DNA of 64,000 nt from Actinernus sp. WN-2022 (GCA_030867875.1 JAOWCC010000263.1:248001-312000), one strand, 5' to 3'; numbered from the stretch's first letter, positions 36,049 through 50,463 are shown. Translations and numbers: made by a program. The notes: generated from the sequence alone by a model not told the origin.

Positions 36049-37038
36049 AAAAAAATCCAGATTGGACCATTTTTGAAGATGTTGATATTTTCTTTAATTC
36101 TTTCTCCAACTTAATCCATTGATGTTCTGAAGCTAGCAGGAGATTGTTTGAGATCATTTTGAAACATATTGAGTGGTTTTTAGTTTTTGTCAGAAATCTC
36201 AGATTTTTTGCCTACCCGGTCTGGTCCAAAAAATCCAGATTGGACCATTTTTGAAGATGTTGATATTTTCTTTAATTCTTTCTCCAACTTAATCCATTGA
36301 TGTTCTGAAGCTAGCAGGAGATTGTTTGAGATCATTTTGAAACATATTGAGTGGTTTTTAGTTTTTGTCAGAAATCTCAGATTTTTTGCCTACCCGGTCT
36401 GGTCCAAAAAATCCAGATTGGACCATTTTTGAAGATGTTGATATTTTCTTTAATTCTTTCTCCAACTTAATCCATTGATGTTCTGAAGCTAGCAGGAGAT
36501 TGTTTGAGATCATGTTGAAGCATATTGAGTGGTCTTTAGTTTTTGTCAGAAATCCAGATTGGACCATTTTTGAAGATGTTGATATTTTCTTTAATTCTTT
36601 CTCCAACTTAATCCATTGATGTTCTGAAGCTAGCAGGAGATTGTTTCAGATCATTTTGAAACATATTGAGTGGTTTTTAGTTTTTGTCAGAAATCTCAGA
36701 TTTTTGGCCTACCCGGTCTGGTCCAAAAAATCCAGATTGGACCATTTTTGAAGATGTTGATATTTTCTTTAATTCTTTCTCCAACTTAATCCATTGATGT
36801 TCTGAAGCTAGCAGGAGATTGTTTGAGATCATGTTGAAGCATATTGAGTGGTCTTTAGTTTTTGTCAGAAATCCAGATTGGACCATTTTTGAAGATGTTG
36901 ATATTTTCTTTAATTCTTTCTCCAACTTAATCCATTGATGTTCTGAAGCTAGCAGGAGATTGTTTGAGATCATTTTGAAGCATATTGTGTGGGTTTTAAT
37001 TTTTGTCAGGAATCCAAGATATTTTGCCTACCCGGTCT

Positions 37039-37282
37039 CTACTAATTATCATAATGCTCGGTACCTTAAATGCAGAATAAACTTCTAAACGATATCGATA
37101 TCTCGACAGGATATGTACCTACTGGCCATGGAGTACCTGGGACCAGACAACGTAACTCATCTAAACAAGATATACACTGCTTCTGATGTGTGGAGAGAGG
37201 AAGATATTCAGGTACGTGTTATGAAGCTGTTGAGAAAGGAAGCGGATATTCAGGTATGTGTTATGAAGGATAGACACTGGCT
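37039..37282 (+). repeat. Cassette 15, Y type
   Basis: Intact frame 37113-37355; copy of cassette 7. Confidence 0.9.
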
Positions 37283-37774
37283 AAAAAATCCAGATTGGAC
37301 CATTTTTGAAGATGTTGATATTTTCTTTAATTCTTTCTCCAACTTAATCCATTGATGTTCTGAAGCTAGCAGGAGATTGTTTGAGATCATTTTGAAACAT
37401 ATTGAGTGGTTTTTAGTTTTTGTCAGAAATCTCAGATTTTTTGCCTACCCGGTCTGGTCCAAAAAATCCAGATTGGACCATTTTTGAAGATGTTGATATT
37501 TTCTTTAATTCTTTCTCCAACTTAATCCATTGATGGTCTGAAGCTAGCAGGAGATTGTTTCAGATCATGTTGAAGCATATTGAGTGGTCTTTAGTTTTTG
37601 TCAGAAATCCAGATTGGACCATTTTTGAAGATGTTGATATTTTCTTTAATTCTTTCTCCAACTTAATCCATTGATGTTCTGAAGCTAGCAGGAGATTGTT
37701 TGAGATCATTTTGAAGCATATTGTGTGGGTTTTAATTTTTGTCAGGAATCCAAGATATTTTGCCTACCCGGTCT

Positions 37775-38018
37775 CTACTAATTATCATAATGCTCGGTAC
37801 CTTAAATGCAGAATAAACTTCTAAACGATATCGATATCTCGACAGGATATGTACCTACTGGCCATGGAGTTCCTGGGACCAGACAACGTAACTCATCTAA
37901 ACAAGATAAACACTGCTTCTGATGTGTGGAGAGAGGAAGATATTCAGGTACGTGTTATGAAGCTGTTGAGAAAGGAAGCGGATATTCAGGTATGTGTTAT
38001 GAAGGATAGACACTGGCT
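37775..38018 (+). repeat. Cassette 16, F type
   Basis: Intact frame 37849-38091; copy of cassette 8. Confidence 0.9.
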
Positions 38019-39007
38019 AAAAAATCCAGATTGGACCATTTTTGAAGATGTTGATATTTTCTTTAATTCTTTCTCCAACTTAATCCATTGATGTTCTGAA
38101 GCTAGCAGGAGATTGTTTGAGATCATTTTGAAACATATTGAGTGGTTTTTAGTTTTTGTCAGAAATCTCAGATTTTTTGCCTACCCGGTCTGGTCCAAAA
38201 AATCCAGATTGGACCATTTTTGAAGATGTTGATATTTTCTTTAATTCTTTCTCCAACTTAATCCATTGATGTTCTGAAGCTAGCAGGAGATTGTTTGAGA
38301 TCATTTTGAAACATATTGAGTGGTTTTTAGTTTTTGTCAGAAATCTCAGATTTTTTGCCTACCCGGTCTGGTCCAAAAAATCCAGATTGGACCATTTTTG
38401 AAGATGTTGATATTTTCTTTAATTCTTTCTCCAACTTAATCCATTGATGTTCTGAAGCTAGCAGGAGATTGTTTGAGATCATGTTGAAGCATATTGAGTG
38501 GTCTTTAGTTTTTGTCAGAAATCCAGATTGGACCATTTTTGAAGATGTTGATATTTTCTTTAATTCTTTCTCCAACTTAATCCATTGATGTTCTGAAGCT
38601 AGCAGGAGATTGTTTCAGATCATTTTGAAACATATTGAGTGGTTTTTAGTTTTTGTCAGAAATCTCAGATTTTTGGCCTACCCGGTCTGGTCCAAAAAAT
38701 CCAGATTGGACCATTTTTGAAGATGTTGATATTTTCTTTAATTCTTTCTCCAACTTAATCCATTGATGTTCTGAAGCTAGCAGGAGATTGTTTGAGATCA
38801 TGTTGAAGCATATTGAGTGGTCTTTAGTTTTTGTCAGAAATCCAGATTGGACCATTTTTGAAGATGTTGATATTTTCTTTAATTCTTTCTCCAACTTAAT
38901 CCATTGATGTTCTGAAGCTAGCAGGAGATTGTTTGAGATCATTTTGAAGCATATTGTGTGGGTTTTAATTTTTGTCAGGAATCCAAGATATTTTGCCTAC
39001 CCGGTCT

Positions 39008-39251
39008 CTACTAATTATCATAATGCTCGGTACCTTAAATGCAGAATAAACTTCTAAACGATATCGATATCTCGACAGGATATGTACCTACTGGCCATGG
39101 AGTACCTGGGACCAGACAACGTAACTCATCTAAACAAGATATACACTGCTTCTGATGTGTGGAGAGAGGAAGATATTCAGGTACGTGTTATGAAGCTGTT
39201 GAGAAAGGAAGCGGATATTCAGGTATGTGTTATGAAGGATAGACACTGGCT
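39008..39251 (+). repeat. Cassette 17, Y type
   Basis: Intact frame 39082-39324; copy of cassette 9. Confidence 0.9.
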
Positions 39252-39743
39252 AAAAAATCCAGATTGGACCATTTTTGAAGATGTTGATATTTTCTTTAAT
39301 TCTTTCTCCAACTTAATCCATTGATGTTCTGAAGCTAGCAGGAGATTGTTTGAGATCATTTTGAAACATATTGAGTGGTTTTTAGTTTTTGTCAGAAATC
39401 TCAGATTTTTTGCCTACCCGGTCTGGTCCAAAAAATCCAGATTGGACCATTTTTGAAGATGTTGATATTTTCTTTAATTCTTTCTCCAACTTAATCCATT
39501 GATGGTCTGAAGCTAGCAGGAGATTGTTTCAGATCATGTTGAAGCATATTGAGTGGTCTTTAGTTTTTGTCAGAAATCCAGATTGGACCATTTTTGAAGA
39601 TGTTGATATTTTCTTTAATTCTTTCTCCAACTTAATCCATTGATGTTCTGAAGCTAGCAGGAGATTGTTTGAGATCATTTTGAAGCATATTGTGTGGGTT
39701 TTAATTTTTGTCAGGAATCCAAGATATTTTGCCTACCCGGTCT

Positions 39744-39987
39744 CTACTAATTATCATAATGCTCGGTACCTTAAATGCAGAATAAACTTCTAAACGATAT
39801 CGATATCTCGACAGGATATGTACCTACTGGCCATGGAGTTCCTGGGACCAGACAACGTAACTCATCTAAACAAGATAAACACTGCTTCTGATGTGTGGAG
39901 AGAGGAAGATATTCAGGTACGTGTTATGAAGCTGTTGAGAAAGGAAGCGGATATTCAGGTATGTGTTATGAAGGATAGACACTGGCT
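39744..39987 (+). repeat. Cassette 18, F type
   Basis: Intact frame 39818-40060; copy of cassettes 10 and 1. Its right part gives the alignment of window position 1 to 39850. Confidence 0.9.
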
Positions 39988-41154
39988 AAAAAATCCAGAT
40001 TGGACCATTTTTGAAGATGTTGATATTTTCTTTAATTCTTTCTCCAACTTAATCCATTGATGTTCTGAAGCTAGCAGGAGATTGTTTGAGATCATTTTGA
40101 AACATATTGAGTGGTTTTTAGTTTTTGTCAGAAATCTCAGATTTTTTGCCTACCCGGTCTGGTCCAAAAAATCCAGATTGGACCATTTTTGAAGATGTTG
40201 ATATTTTCTTTAATTCTTTCTCCAACTTAATCCATTGATGTTCTGAAGCTAGCAGGAGATTGTTTGAGATCATTTTGAAACATATTGAGTGGTTTTTAGT
40301 TTTTGTCAGAAATCTCAGATTTTTTGCCTACCCGGTCTGGTCCAAAAAATCCAGATTGGACCATTTTTGAAGATGTTGATATTTTCTTTAATTCTTTCTC
40401 CAACTTAATCCATTGATGTTCTGAAGCTAGCAGGAGATTGTTTGAGATCATTTTGAAACATATTGAGTGGTTTTTAGTTTTTGTCAGAAATCTCAGATTT
40501 TTTGCCTACCCGGTCTGGTCCAAAAAATCCAGATTGGACCATTTTTGAAGATGTTGATATTTTCTTTAATTCTTTCTCCAACTTAATCCATTGATGTTCT
40601 GAAGCTAGCAGGAGATTGTTTCAGATCATGTTGAAGCATATTGAGTGGTCTTTAGTTTTTGTCAGAAATCCAGATTGGACCATTTTTGAAGATGTTGATA
40701 TTTTCTTTAATTCTTTCTCCAACTTAATCCATTGATGTTCTGAAGCTAGCAGGAGATTGTTTCAGATCATTTTGAAACATATTGAGTGGTTTTTAGTTTT
40801 TGTCAGAAATCTCAGATTTTTGGCCTACCCGGTCTGGTCCAAAAAATCCAGATTGGACCATTTTTGAAGATGTTGATATTTTCTTTAATTCTTTCTCCAA
40901 CTTAATCCATTGATGTTCTGAAGCTAGCAGGAGATTGTTTGAGATCATGTTGAAGCATATTGAGTGGTCTTTAGTTTTTGTCAGAAATCCAGATTGGACC
41001 ATTTTTGAAGATGTTGATATTTTCTTTAATTCTTTCTCCAACTTAATCCATTGATGTTCTGAAGCTAGCAGGAGATTGTTTGAGATCATTTTGAAGCATA
41101 TTGTGTGGGTTTTAATTTTTGTCAGGAATCCAAGATATTTTGCCTACCCGGTCT

Positions 41155-41398
41155 CTACTAATTATCATAATGCTCGGTACCTTAAATGCAGAATAAACTT
41201 CTAAACGATATCGATATCTCGACAGGATATGTACCTACTGGCCATGGAGTACCTGGGACCAGACAACGTAACTCATCTAAACAAGATATACACTGCTTCT
41301 GATGTGTGGAGAGAGGAAGATATTCAGGTACGTGTTATGAAGCTGTTGAGAAAGGAAGCGGATATTCAGGTATGTGTTATGAAGGATAGACACTGGCT
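41155..41398 (+). repeat. Cassette 19, Y type
   Basis: Intact frame 41229-41471; copy of cassettes 2 and 11. Confidence 0.9.
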
Positions 41399-42528
41399 AA
41401 AAAATCCAGATTGGACCATTTTTGAAGATGTTGATATTTTCTTTAATTCTTTCTCCAACTTAATCCATTGATGTTCTGAAGCTAGCAGGAGATTGTTTGA
41501 GATCATTTTGAAACATATTGAGTGGTTTTTAGTTTTTGTCAGAAATCTCAGATTTTTTGCCTACCCGGTCTGGTCCAAAAAATCCAGATTGGACCATTTT
41601 TGAAGATGTTGATATTTTCTTTAATTCTTTCTCCAACTTAATCCATTGATGTTCTGAAGCTAGCAGGAGATTGTTTCAGATCATGTTGAAGCATATTGAG
41701 TGGTCTTTAGTTTTTGTCAGAAATCCAGATTGGACCATTTTTGAAGATGTTGATATTTTCTTTAATTCTTTCTCCAACTTAATCCATTGATGTTCTGAAG
41801 CTAGCAGGAGATTGTTTGAGATCATTTTGAAACATATTGAGTGGTTTTTAGTTTTTGTCAGAAATCTCAGATTTTTTGCCTACCCGGTCTGGTCCAAAAA
41901 ATCCAGATTGGACCATTTTTGAAGATGTTGATATTTTCTTTAATTCTTTCTCCAACTTAATCCATTGATGTTCTGAAGCTAGCAGGAGATTGTTTGAGAT
42001 CATGTTGAAGCATATTGAGTGGTCTTTAGTTTTTGTCAGAAATCCAGATTGGACCATTTTTGAAGATGTTGATATTTTCTTTAATTCTTTCTCCAACTTA
42101 ATCCATTGATGTTCTGAAGCTAGCAGGAGATTGTTTCAGATCATTTTGAAACATATTGAGTGGTTTTTAGTTTTTGTCAGAAATCTCAGATTTTTGGCCT
42201 ACCCGGTCTGGTCCAAAAAATCCAGATTGGACCATTTTTGAAGATGTTGATATTTTCTTTAATTCTTTCTCCAACTTAATCCATTGATGTTCTGAAGCTA
42301 GCAGGAGATTGTTTGAGATCATGTTGAAGCATATTGAGTGGTCTTTAGTTTTTGTCAGAAATCCAGATTGGACCATTTTTGAAGATGTTGATATTTTCTT
42401 TAATTCTTTCTCCAACTTAATCCATTGATGTTCTGAAGCTAGCAGGAGATTGTTTGAGATCATTTTGAAGCATATTGTGTGGGTTTTAATTTTTGTCAGG
42501 AATCCAAGATATTTTGCCTACCCGGTCT

Positions 42529-42772
42529 CTACTAATTATCATAATGCTCGGTACCTTAAATGCAGAATAAACTTCTAAACGATATCGATATCTCGACAGG
42601 ATATGTACCTACTGGCCATGGAGTACCTGGGACCAGACAACGTAACTCATCTAAACAAGATATACACTGCTTCTGATGTGTGGAGAGAGGAAGATATTCA
42701 GGTACGTGTTATGAAGCTGTTGAGAAAGGAAGCGGATATTCAGGTATGTGTTATGAAGGATAGACACTGGCT
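42529..42772 (+). repeat. Cassette 20, Y type
   Basis: Intact frame 42603-42845; copy of cassettes 3 and 12 but with ATG at codon 6, unlike cassette 3. Confidence 0.9.
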
Positions 42773-43264
42773 AAAAAATCCAGATTGGACCATTTTTGAA
42801 GATGTTGATATTTTCTTTAATTCTTTCTCCAACTTAATCCATTGATGTTCTGAAGCTAGCAGGAGATTGTTTGAGATCATTTTGAAACATATTGAGTGGT
42901 TTTTAGTTTTTGTCAGAAATCTCAGATTTTTTGCCTACCCGGTCTGGTCCAAAAAATCCAGATTGGACCATTTTTGAAGATGTTGATATTTTCTTTAATT
43001 CTTTCTCCAACTTAATCCATTGATGGTCTGAAGCTAGCAGGAGATTGTTTCAGATCATGTTGAAGCATATTGAGTGGTCTTTAGTTTTTGTCAGAAATCC
43101 AGATTGGACCATTTTTGAAGATGTTGATATTTTCTTTAATTCTTTCTCCAACTTAATCCATTGATGTTCTGAAGCTAGCAGGAGATTGTTTGAGATCATT
43201 TTGAAGCATATTGTGTGGGTTTTAATTTTTGTCAGGAATCCAAGATATTTTGCCTACCCGGTCT

Positions 43265-43508
43265 CTACTAATTATCATAATGCTCGGTACCTTAAATGCA
43301 GAATAAACTTCTAAACGATATCGATATCTCGACAGGATATGTACCTACTGGCCATGGAGTTCCTGGGACCAGACAACGTAACTCATCTAAACAAGATAAA
43401 CACTGCTTCTGATGTGTGGAGAGAGGAAGATATTCAGGTACGTGTTATGAAGCTGTTGAGAAAGGAAGCGGATATTCAGGTATGTGTTATGAAGGATAGA
43501 CACTGGCT
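43265..43508 (+). repeat. Cassette 21, F type
   Basis: Intact frame 43339-43581; copy of cassette 4. The following L units share the rare GCCTGCCCGGTGTGG variant (near 43850) with the same place after cassette 4 (near 4001). Confidence 0.9.
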
Positions 43509-46500
43509 AAAAAATCCAGATTGGACCATTTTTGAAGATGTTGATATTTTCTTTAATTCTTTCTCCAACTTAATCCATTGATGTTCTGAAGCTAGCAGGA
43601 GATTGTTTGAGATCATTTTGAAACATATTGAGTGGTTTTTAGTTTTTGTCAGAAATCTCAGATTTTTTGCCTACCCGGTCTGGTCCAAAAAATCCAGATT
43701 GGACCATTTTTGAAGATGTTGATATTTTCTTTAATTCTTTCTCCAACTTAATCCATTGATGTTCTGAAGCTAGCAGGAGATTGTTTGAGATCATTTTGAA
43801 ACATATTGAGTGGTTTTTAGTTTTTGTCAGAAATCTCAGATTTTTTGCCTGCCCGGTGTGGTCCAAAAAATCCAGATTGGACCATTTTTGAAGATGTTGA
43901 TATTTTCTTTAATTCTTTCTCCAACTTAATCCATTGATGTTCTGAAGCTAGCAGGAGATTGTTTCAGATCATGTTGAAGCATATTGAGTGGTCTTTAGTT
44001 TTTGTCAGAAATCCAGATTGGACCAATTTTGAAGATGTTGATATTTTCTTTAATTCTTTCTCCAACTTAATCCATTGATGTTCTGAAGCTAGCAGGAGAT
44101 TGTTTGAGATCATTTTGAAACATATTGAGTGGTTTTTAGTTTTTGTCAGAAATCTCAGATTTTTTGCCTACCCGGTCTGGTCCAAAAAATCCAGATTGGA
44201 CCATTTTTGAAGATGTTGATATTTTCTTTAATTCTTTCTCCAACTTAATCCATTGATGTTCTGAAGCCAGCAGGAGATTGTTTGAGATCATTTTGAAACA
44301 TATTGAATGGTTTTTAGTTTTTGTCAGAAATCTCAGATTTTTTGCCTACCCGGTCTGGTCCAAAAAATCCAGATTGGACCATTTTTGAAGATGTTGATAT
44401 TTTCTTTAATTCTTTCTGCAACTTAATCCATTGATGTTCTGAAGCTAGCAGGAGATTGTTTGAGATTATTTTGAAACATATTGAGTGGTTTTTAGTTTTT
44501 GTCAGAAATCTCAGATTTTTTGCCTACCCGGTCTGGTCCAAAAAATCCAGATTGGACCATTTTTGAAGATGTTGATATTTTCTTTAATTCTTTCTCCAAC
44601 TTAATCCATTGATGTTCTGAAGCTAGCAGGAGATTGTTTGAGATCATTTTGAAACATATTGAGTGGTTTTTAGTTTTTGTCAGAAATCTCAGATTTTTTG
44701 CCTACCCGGTCTGGTCCAAAAAATCCAGATTGGACCATTTTTGAAGATGTTGATATTTTCTTTAATTCTTTCTCCAACTTAATCCATTGATGTTCTGAAG
44801 CTAGCAGGAGATTGTTTCAGATCATGTTGAAGCATATTGAGTGGTCTTTAGTTTTTGTCAGAAATCCAGATTGGACCATTTTTGAAGATGTTGATATTTT
44901 CTTTAATTCTTTCTCCAACTTAATCCATTGATGTTCTGAAGCTAGCAGGAGATTGTTTGAGATTATTTTGAAACATATTGAGTGGTTTTTAGTTTTTGTC
45001 AGAAATCTCAGATTTTTTGCCTACCCGGTCTGGTCCAAAAAATCCAGATTGGACCATTTTTGAAGATGTTGATATTTTCTTTAATTCTTTCTCCAACTTA
45101 ATCCATTGATGTTCTGAAGCTAGCAGGAGATTGTTTGAGATCATTTTGAAACATATTGAGTGGTTTTTAGTTTTTGTCAGAAATCTCAGATTTTTTGCCT
45201 ACCCGGTCTGGTCCAAAAAATCCAGATTGGACCATTTTTGAAGATGTTGATATTTTCTTTAATTCTTTCTCCAACTTAATCCATTGATGTTCTGAAGCTA
45301 GCAGGAGATTGTTTGAGATCATTTTGAAACATATTGAGTGGTCTTTAGTTTTTGTCAGAAATCCAGATTGGACCATTTTTGAAGATGTTGATATTTTCTT
45401 TAATTCTTTCTCCAACTTAATCCATTGATGTTCTGAAGCTAGCAGGAGATTGTTTCAGATCATGTTGAAGCATATTGAGTGGTCTTTAGTTTTTGTCAGA
45501 AATCCAGATTGGACCATTTTTGAAGATGTTGATATTTTCTTTAATTCTTTCTCCAACTTAATCCATTGATGTTCTGAAGCTAGCAGGAGATTGTTTGAGA
45601 TCATTTTGAAACATATTGAGTGGTTTTTAGTTTTTGTCAGAAATCTCAGATTTTTTGCCTACCCGGTCTGGTCCAAAAAATCCAGATTGGACCATTTTTG
45701 AAGATGTTGATATTTTCTTTAATTCTTTCTCCAACTTAATCCATTGATGTTCTGAAGCTAGCAGGAGATTGTTTGAGATCATTTTGAAACATATTGAGTG
45801 GTTTTTAGTTTTTGTCAGAAATCTCAGATTTTTTGCCTGCCCGGTCTGGTCCAAAAAATCCAGATTGGACCATTTTTGAAGATGTTGATATTTTCTTTAA
45901 TTCTTTCTCCAACTTAATCCATTGATGTTCTGAAGCTAGCAGGAGATTGTTTCAGATCATGTTGAAGCATATTGAGTGGTCTTTAGTTTTTGTCAGAAAT
46001 CCAGATTGGACCATTTTTGAAGATGTTGATATTTTCTTTAATTCTTTCTCCAACTTAATCCATTGATGTTCTGAAGCTAGCAGGAGATTGTTTGAGATTA
46101 TTTTGAAACATATTGAGTGGTTTTTAGTTTTTGTCAGAAATCTCGGATTTTTTGCCTACCCGGTCTGGTCCAAAAAATCCAGATTGGACCATTTTTGAAG
46201 ATGTTGATATTTTCTTTAATTCTTTCTCCAACTTAATCCATTGATGTTCTGAAGCTAGCAGGAGATTGTTTGAGATCATTTTGAAACATATTGAGTGGTT
46301 TTTAGTTTTTGTCAGAAATCTCAGATTTTTTGCCTACCCGGTCTGGTCCAAAAAATCCAGATTGGACCATTTTTGAAGATGTTGATATTTTCTTTAATTC
46401 TTTCTCCAACTTAATCCATTGATGTTCTGAAGCTAGCAGGAGATTGTTTGAGATCATTTTGAAACATATTGAGTGGTCTTTAGTTTTTGTCAGAAATCCA

Positions 46501-49500
46501 GATTGGACCATTTTTGAAGATGTTGATATTTTCTTTAATTCTTTCTCCAACTTAATCCATTGATGTTCTGAAGCTAGCAGGAGATTGTTTCAGATCATGT
46601 TGAAGCATATTGAGTGGTCTTTAGTTTTTGTCAGAAATCCAGATTGGACCATTTTTGAAGATGTTGATATTTTCTTTAATTCTTTCTCCAACTTAATCCA
46701 TTGATGTTCTGAAGCTAGCAGGAGATTGTTTGAGATCATTTTGAAACATATTGAGTGGTTTTTAGTTTTTGTCAGAAATCTCAGATTTTTTGCCTGCCCG
46801 GTCTGGTCCAAAAAATCCAGATTGGACCATTTTTGAAGATGTTGATATTTTCTTTAATTCTTTCTCCAACTTAATCCATTGATGTTCTGAAGCTAGCAGG
46901 AGATTGTTTCAGATCATGTTGAAGCATATTGAGTGGTCTTTAGTTTTTGTCAGAAATCCAGATTGGACCAATTTTGAAGATGTTGATATTTTCTTTAATT
47001 CTTTCTCCAACTTAATCCATTGATGTTCTGAAGCTAGCAGGAGATTGTTTGAGATCATTTTGAAACATATTGAGTGGTTTTTAGTTTTTGTCAGAAATCC
47101 AGATTGGACCATTTTTGAAGATGTTGATATTTTCTTTAATTCTTTCTCCAACTTAATCCATTGATGTTCTGAAGCTAGCAGGAGATTGTTTGAGATCATT
47201 TTGAAACATATTGAGTGGTTTTTAGTTTTTGTCAGAAATCTCAGATTTTTTGCCTGCCCGGTCTGGTCCAAAAAATCCAGATTGGACCATTTTTGAAGAT
47301 GTTGATATTTTCTTTAATTCTTTCTCCAACTTAATCCATTGATGTTCTGAAGCTAGCAGGAGATTGTTTCAGATCATGTTGAAGCATATTGAGTGGTCTT
47401 TAGTTTTTGTCAGAAATCCAGATTGGACCATTTTTGAAGATGTTGATATTTTCTTTAATTCTTTCTCCAACTTAATCCATTGATGTTCTGAAGCCAGCAG
47501 GAGATTGTTTGAGATCATTTTGAAACATATTGAATGGTTTTTAGTTTTTGTCAGAAATCTCAGATTTTTTGCCTACCCGGTCTGGTCCAAAAAATCCAGA
47601 TTGGACCATTTTTGAAGATGTTGATATTTTCTTTAATTCTTTCTGCAACTTAATCCATTGATGTTCTGAAGCTAGCAGGAGATTGTTTGAGATTATTTTG
47701 AAACATATTGAGTGGTTTTTAGTTTTTGTCAGAAATCTCAGATTTTTTGCCTACCCGGTCTGGTCCAAAAAATCCAGATTGGACCATTTTTGAAGATGTT
47801 GATATTTTCTTTAATTCTTTCTCCAACTTAATCCATTGATGTTCTGAAGCTAGCAGGAGATTGTTTGAGATCATTTTGAAACATATTGAGTGGTTTTTAG
47901 TTTTTGTCAGAAATCTCAGATTTTTTGCCTGCCCGGTCTGGTCCAAAAAATCCAGATTGGACCATTTTTGAAGATGTTGATATTTTCTTTAATTCTTTCT
48001 CCAACTTAATCCATTGATGTTCTGAAGCTAGCAGGAGATTGTTTCAGATCATGTTGAAGCATATTGAGTGGTCTTTAGTTTTTGTCAGAAATCCAGATTG
48101 GACCAATTTTGAAGATGTTGATATTTTCTTTAATTCTTTCTCCAACTTAATCAATTGATGTTCTGAAGCTAGCAGGAGATTGTTTGAGATCATTTTGAAA
48201 CATATTGAGTGGTTTTTAGTTTTTGTCAGAAATCCAGATTGGACCATTTTTGAAGATGTTGATATTTTCTTTAATTCTTTCTCCAACTTAATCCATTGAT
48301 GTTCTGAAGCTAGCAGGAGATTGTTTGAGATCATTTTGAAACATATTGAGTGGTTTTTAGTTTTTGTCAGAAATCTCAGATTTTTTGCCTGCCCGGTCTG
48401 GTCCAAAAAATCCAGATTGGACCATTTTTGAAGATGTTGATATTTTCTTTAATTCTTTCTCCAACTTAATCCATTGATGTTCTGAAGCTAGCAGGAGATT
48501 GTTTCAGATCATGTTGAAGCATATTGAGTGGTCTTTAGTTTTTGTCAGAAATCCAGATTGGACCAATTTTGAAGATGTTGATATTTTCTTTAATTCTTTC
48601 TCCAACTTAATCCATTGATGTTCTGAAGCTAGCAGGAGATTGTTTGAGATCATTTTGAAACATATTGAGTGGTTTTTAGTTTTTGTCAGAAATCTCAGAT
48701 TTTTTGCCTACCCGGTCTGGTCCAAAAAATCCAGATTGGACCATTTTTGAAGATGTTGATATTTTCTTTAATTCTTTCTCCAACTTAATCCATTGATGTT
48801 CTGAAGCTAGCAGGAGATTGTTTGAGATCATTTTGAAACATATTGAGTGGTTTTTAGTTTTTGTCAGAAATCTCAGATTTTTTGCCTGCCCGGTCTGGTC
48901 CAAAAAATCCAGATTGGACCATTTTTGAAGATGTTGATATTTTCTTTAATTCTTTCTCCAACTTAATCCATTGATGTTCTGAAGCTAGCAGGAGATTGTT
49001 TCAGATCATGTTGAAGCATATTGAGTGGTCTTTAGTTTTTGTCAGAAATCCAGATTGGACCAATTTTGAAGATGTTGATATTTTCTTTAATTCTTTCTCC
49101 AACTTAATCCATTGATGTTCTGAAGCTAGCAGGAGATTGTTTGAGATCATTTTGAAACATATTGAGTGGTTTTTAGTTTTTGTCAGAAATCCAGATTGGA
49201 CCATTTTTGAAGATGTTGATATTTTCTTTAATTCTTTCTCCAACTTAATCCATTGATGTTCTGAAGCTAGCAGGAGATTGTTTGAGATCATTTTGAAACA
49301 TATTGAGTGGTTTTTAGTTTTTGTCAGAAATCTCAGATTTTTTGCCTGCCCGGTCTGGTCCAAAAAATCCAGATTGGACCATTTTTGAAGATGTTGATAT
49401 TTTCTTTAATTCTTTCTCCAACTTAATCCATTGATGTTCTGAAGCTAGCAGGAGATTGTTTCAGATCATGTTGAAGCATATTGAGTGGTCTTTAGTTTTT

Positions 49501-50463
49501 GTCAGAAATCCAGATTGGACCAATTTTGAAGATGTTGATATTTTCTTTAATTCTTTCTCCAACTTAATCCATTGATGTTCTGAAGCTAGCAGGAGATTGT
49601 TTGAGATCATTTTGAAACATATTGAGTGGTTTTTAGTTTTTGTCAGAAATCTCAGATTTTTTGCCTACCCGGTCTGGTCCAAAAAATCCAGATTGGACCA
49701 TTTTTGAAGATGTTGATATTTTCTTTAATTCTTTCTCCAACTTAATCCATTGATGTTCTGAAGCCAGCAGGAGATTGTTTGAGATCATTTTGAAACATAT
49801 TGAATGGTTTTTAGTTTTTGTCAGAAATCTCAGATTTTTTGCCTACCCGGTCTGGTCCAAAAAATCCTGATTGGACCATTTTTGAAGATGTTGATATTTT
49901 CTTTAATTCTTTCTGCAACTTAATCCATTGATGTTCTGAAGCTAGCAGGAGATTGTTTGAGATTATTTTGAAACATATTGAGTGGTTTTTAGTTTTTGTC
50001 AGAAATCTCAGATTTTTTGCCTACCCGGTCTGGTCCAAAAAATCCAGATTGGACCATTTTTGAAGATGTTGATATTTTCTTTAATTCTTTCTCCAACTTA
50101 ATCCATTGATGTTCTGAAGCTAGCAGGAGATTGTTTGAGATCATTTTGAAACATATTGAGTGGTTTTTAGTTTTTGTCAGAAATCTCAGATTTTTTGCCC
50201 ACCCGGTCTGGTCCAAAAAATCCAGATTGGACCATTTTTGAAGATGTTGATATTTTCTTTAATTCTTTCTCCAACTTAATCCATTGATGTTCTGAAGCTA
50301 GCAGGAGATTGTTTCAGATCATGTTGAAGCATATTGAGTGGTCTTTAGTTTTTGTCAGAAATCCAGATTGGACCATTTTTGAAGATGTTGATATTTTCTT
50401 TAATTCTTTCTCCAACTTAATCCATTGATGTTCTGAAGCTAGCAGGAGATTATTTGAGATTAT
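43509..50463 (+). repeat. Cassette-free L/S array, clean part
   Basis: Plain satellite, no gene. It follows 3.66-8.5 kb at shifts of 39849, then 40984, then 41941; the steps of 1135 and 957 bp are whole higher-order repeats gained here. GCCCACCCGG near 50198 matches 8258. Confidence 0.85.

Larger units (their letters stand above)
27034..42847 (+). repeat. Large tandem duplication, copy 2 (15,814 bp)
   Basis: This is the second copy of 10263-27033 without the extra 957-bp repeat. The join falls within 27034-27058: the left-hand sequence still matches 42848-42872 there, and the right-hand sequence already matches 10263-10287. The first mismatches are at 27033 (against 10262) and 27059 (against 42873). 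Both partners are the same part of a satellite unit, as expected from unequal crossing-over in register. After 42.85 kb the array continues like 3.0 kb onwards. Confidence 0.85.
34903..43508 (+). repeat. Cassette-bearing block 3
   Basis: Nine cassettes. Repeat boundaries at Y-cassette units are 34903, 36873, 38842, 40989 and 42363, with periods 1970, 1969, 2147 and 1374, identical to block 2. One further F cassette at 43265 completes the last pair as in block 1. The block thus reads as block 2 followed by the end of block 1. Confidence 0.88.
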
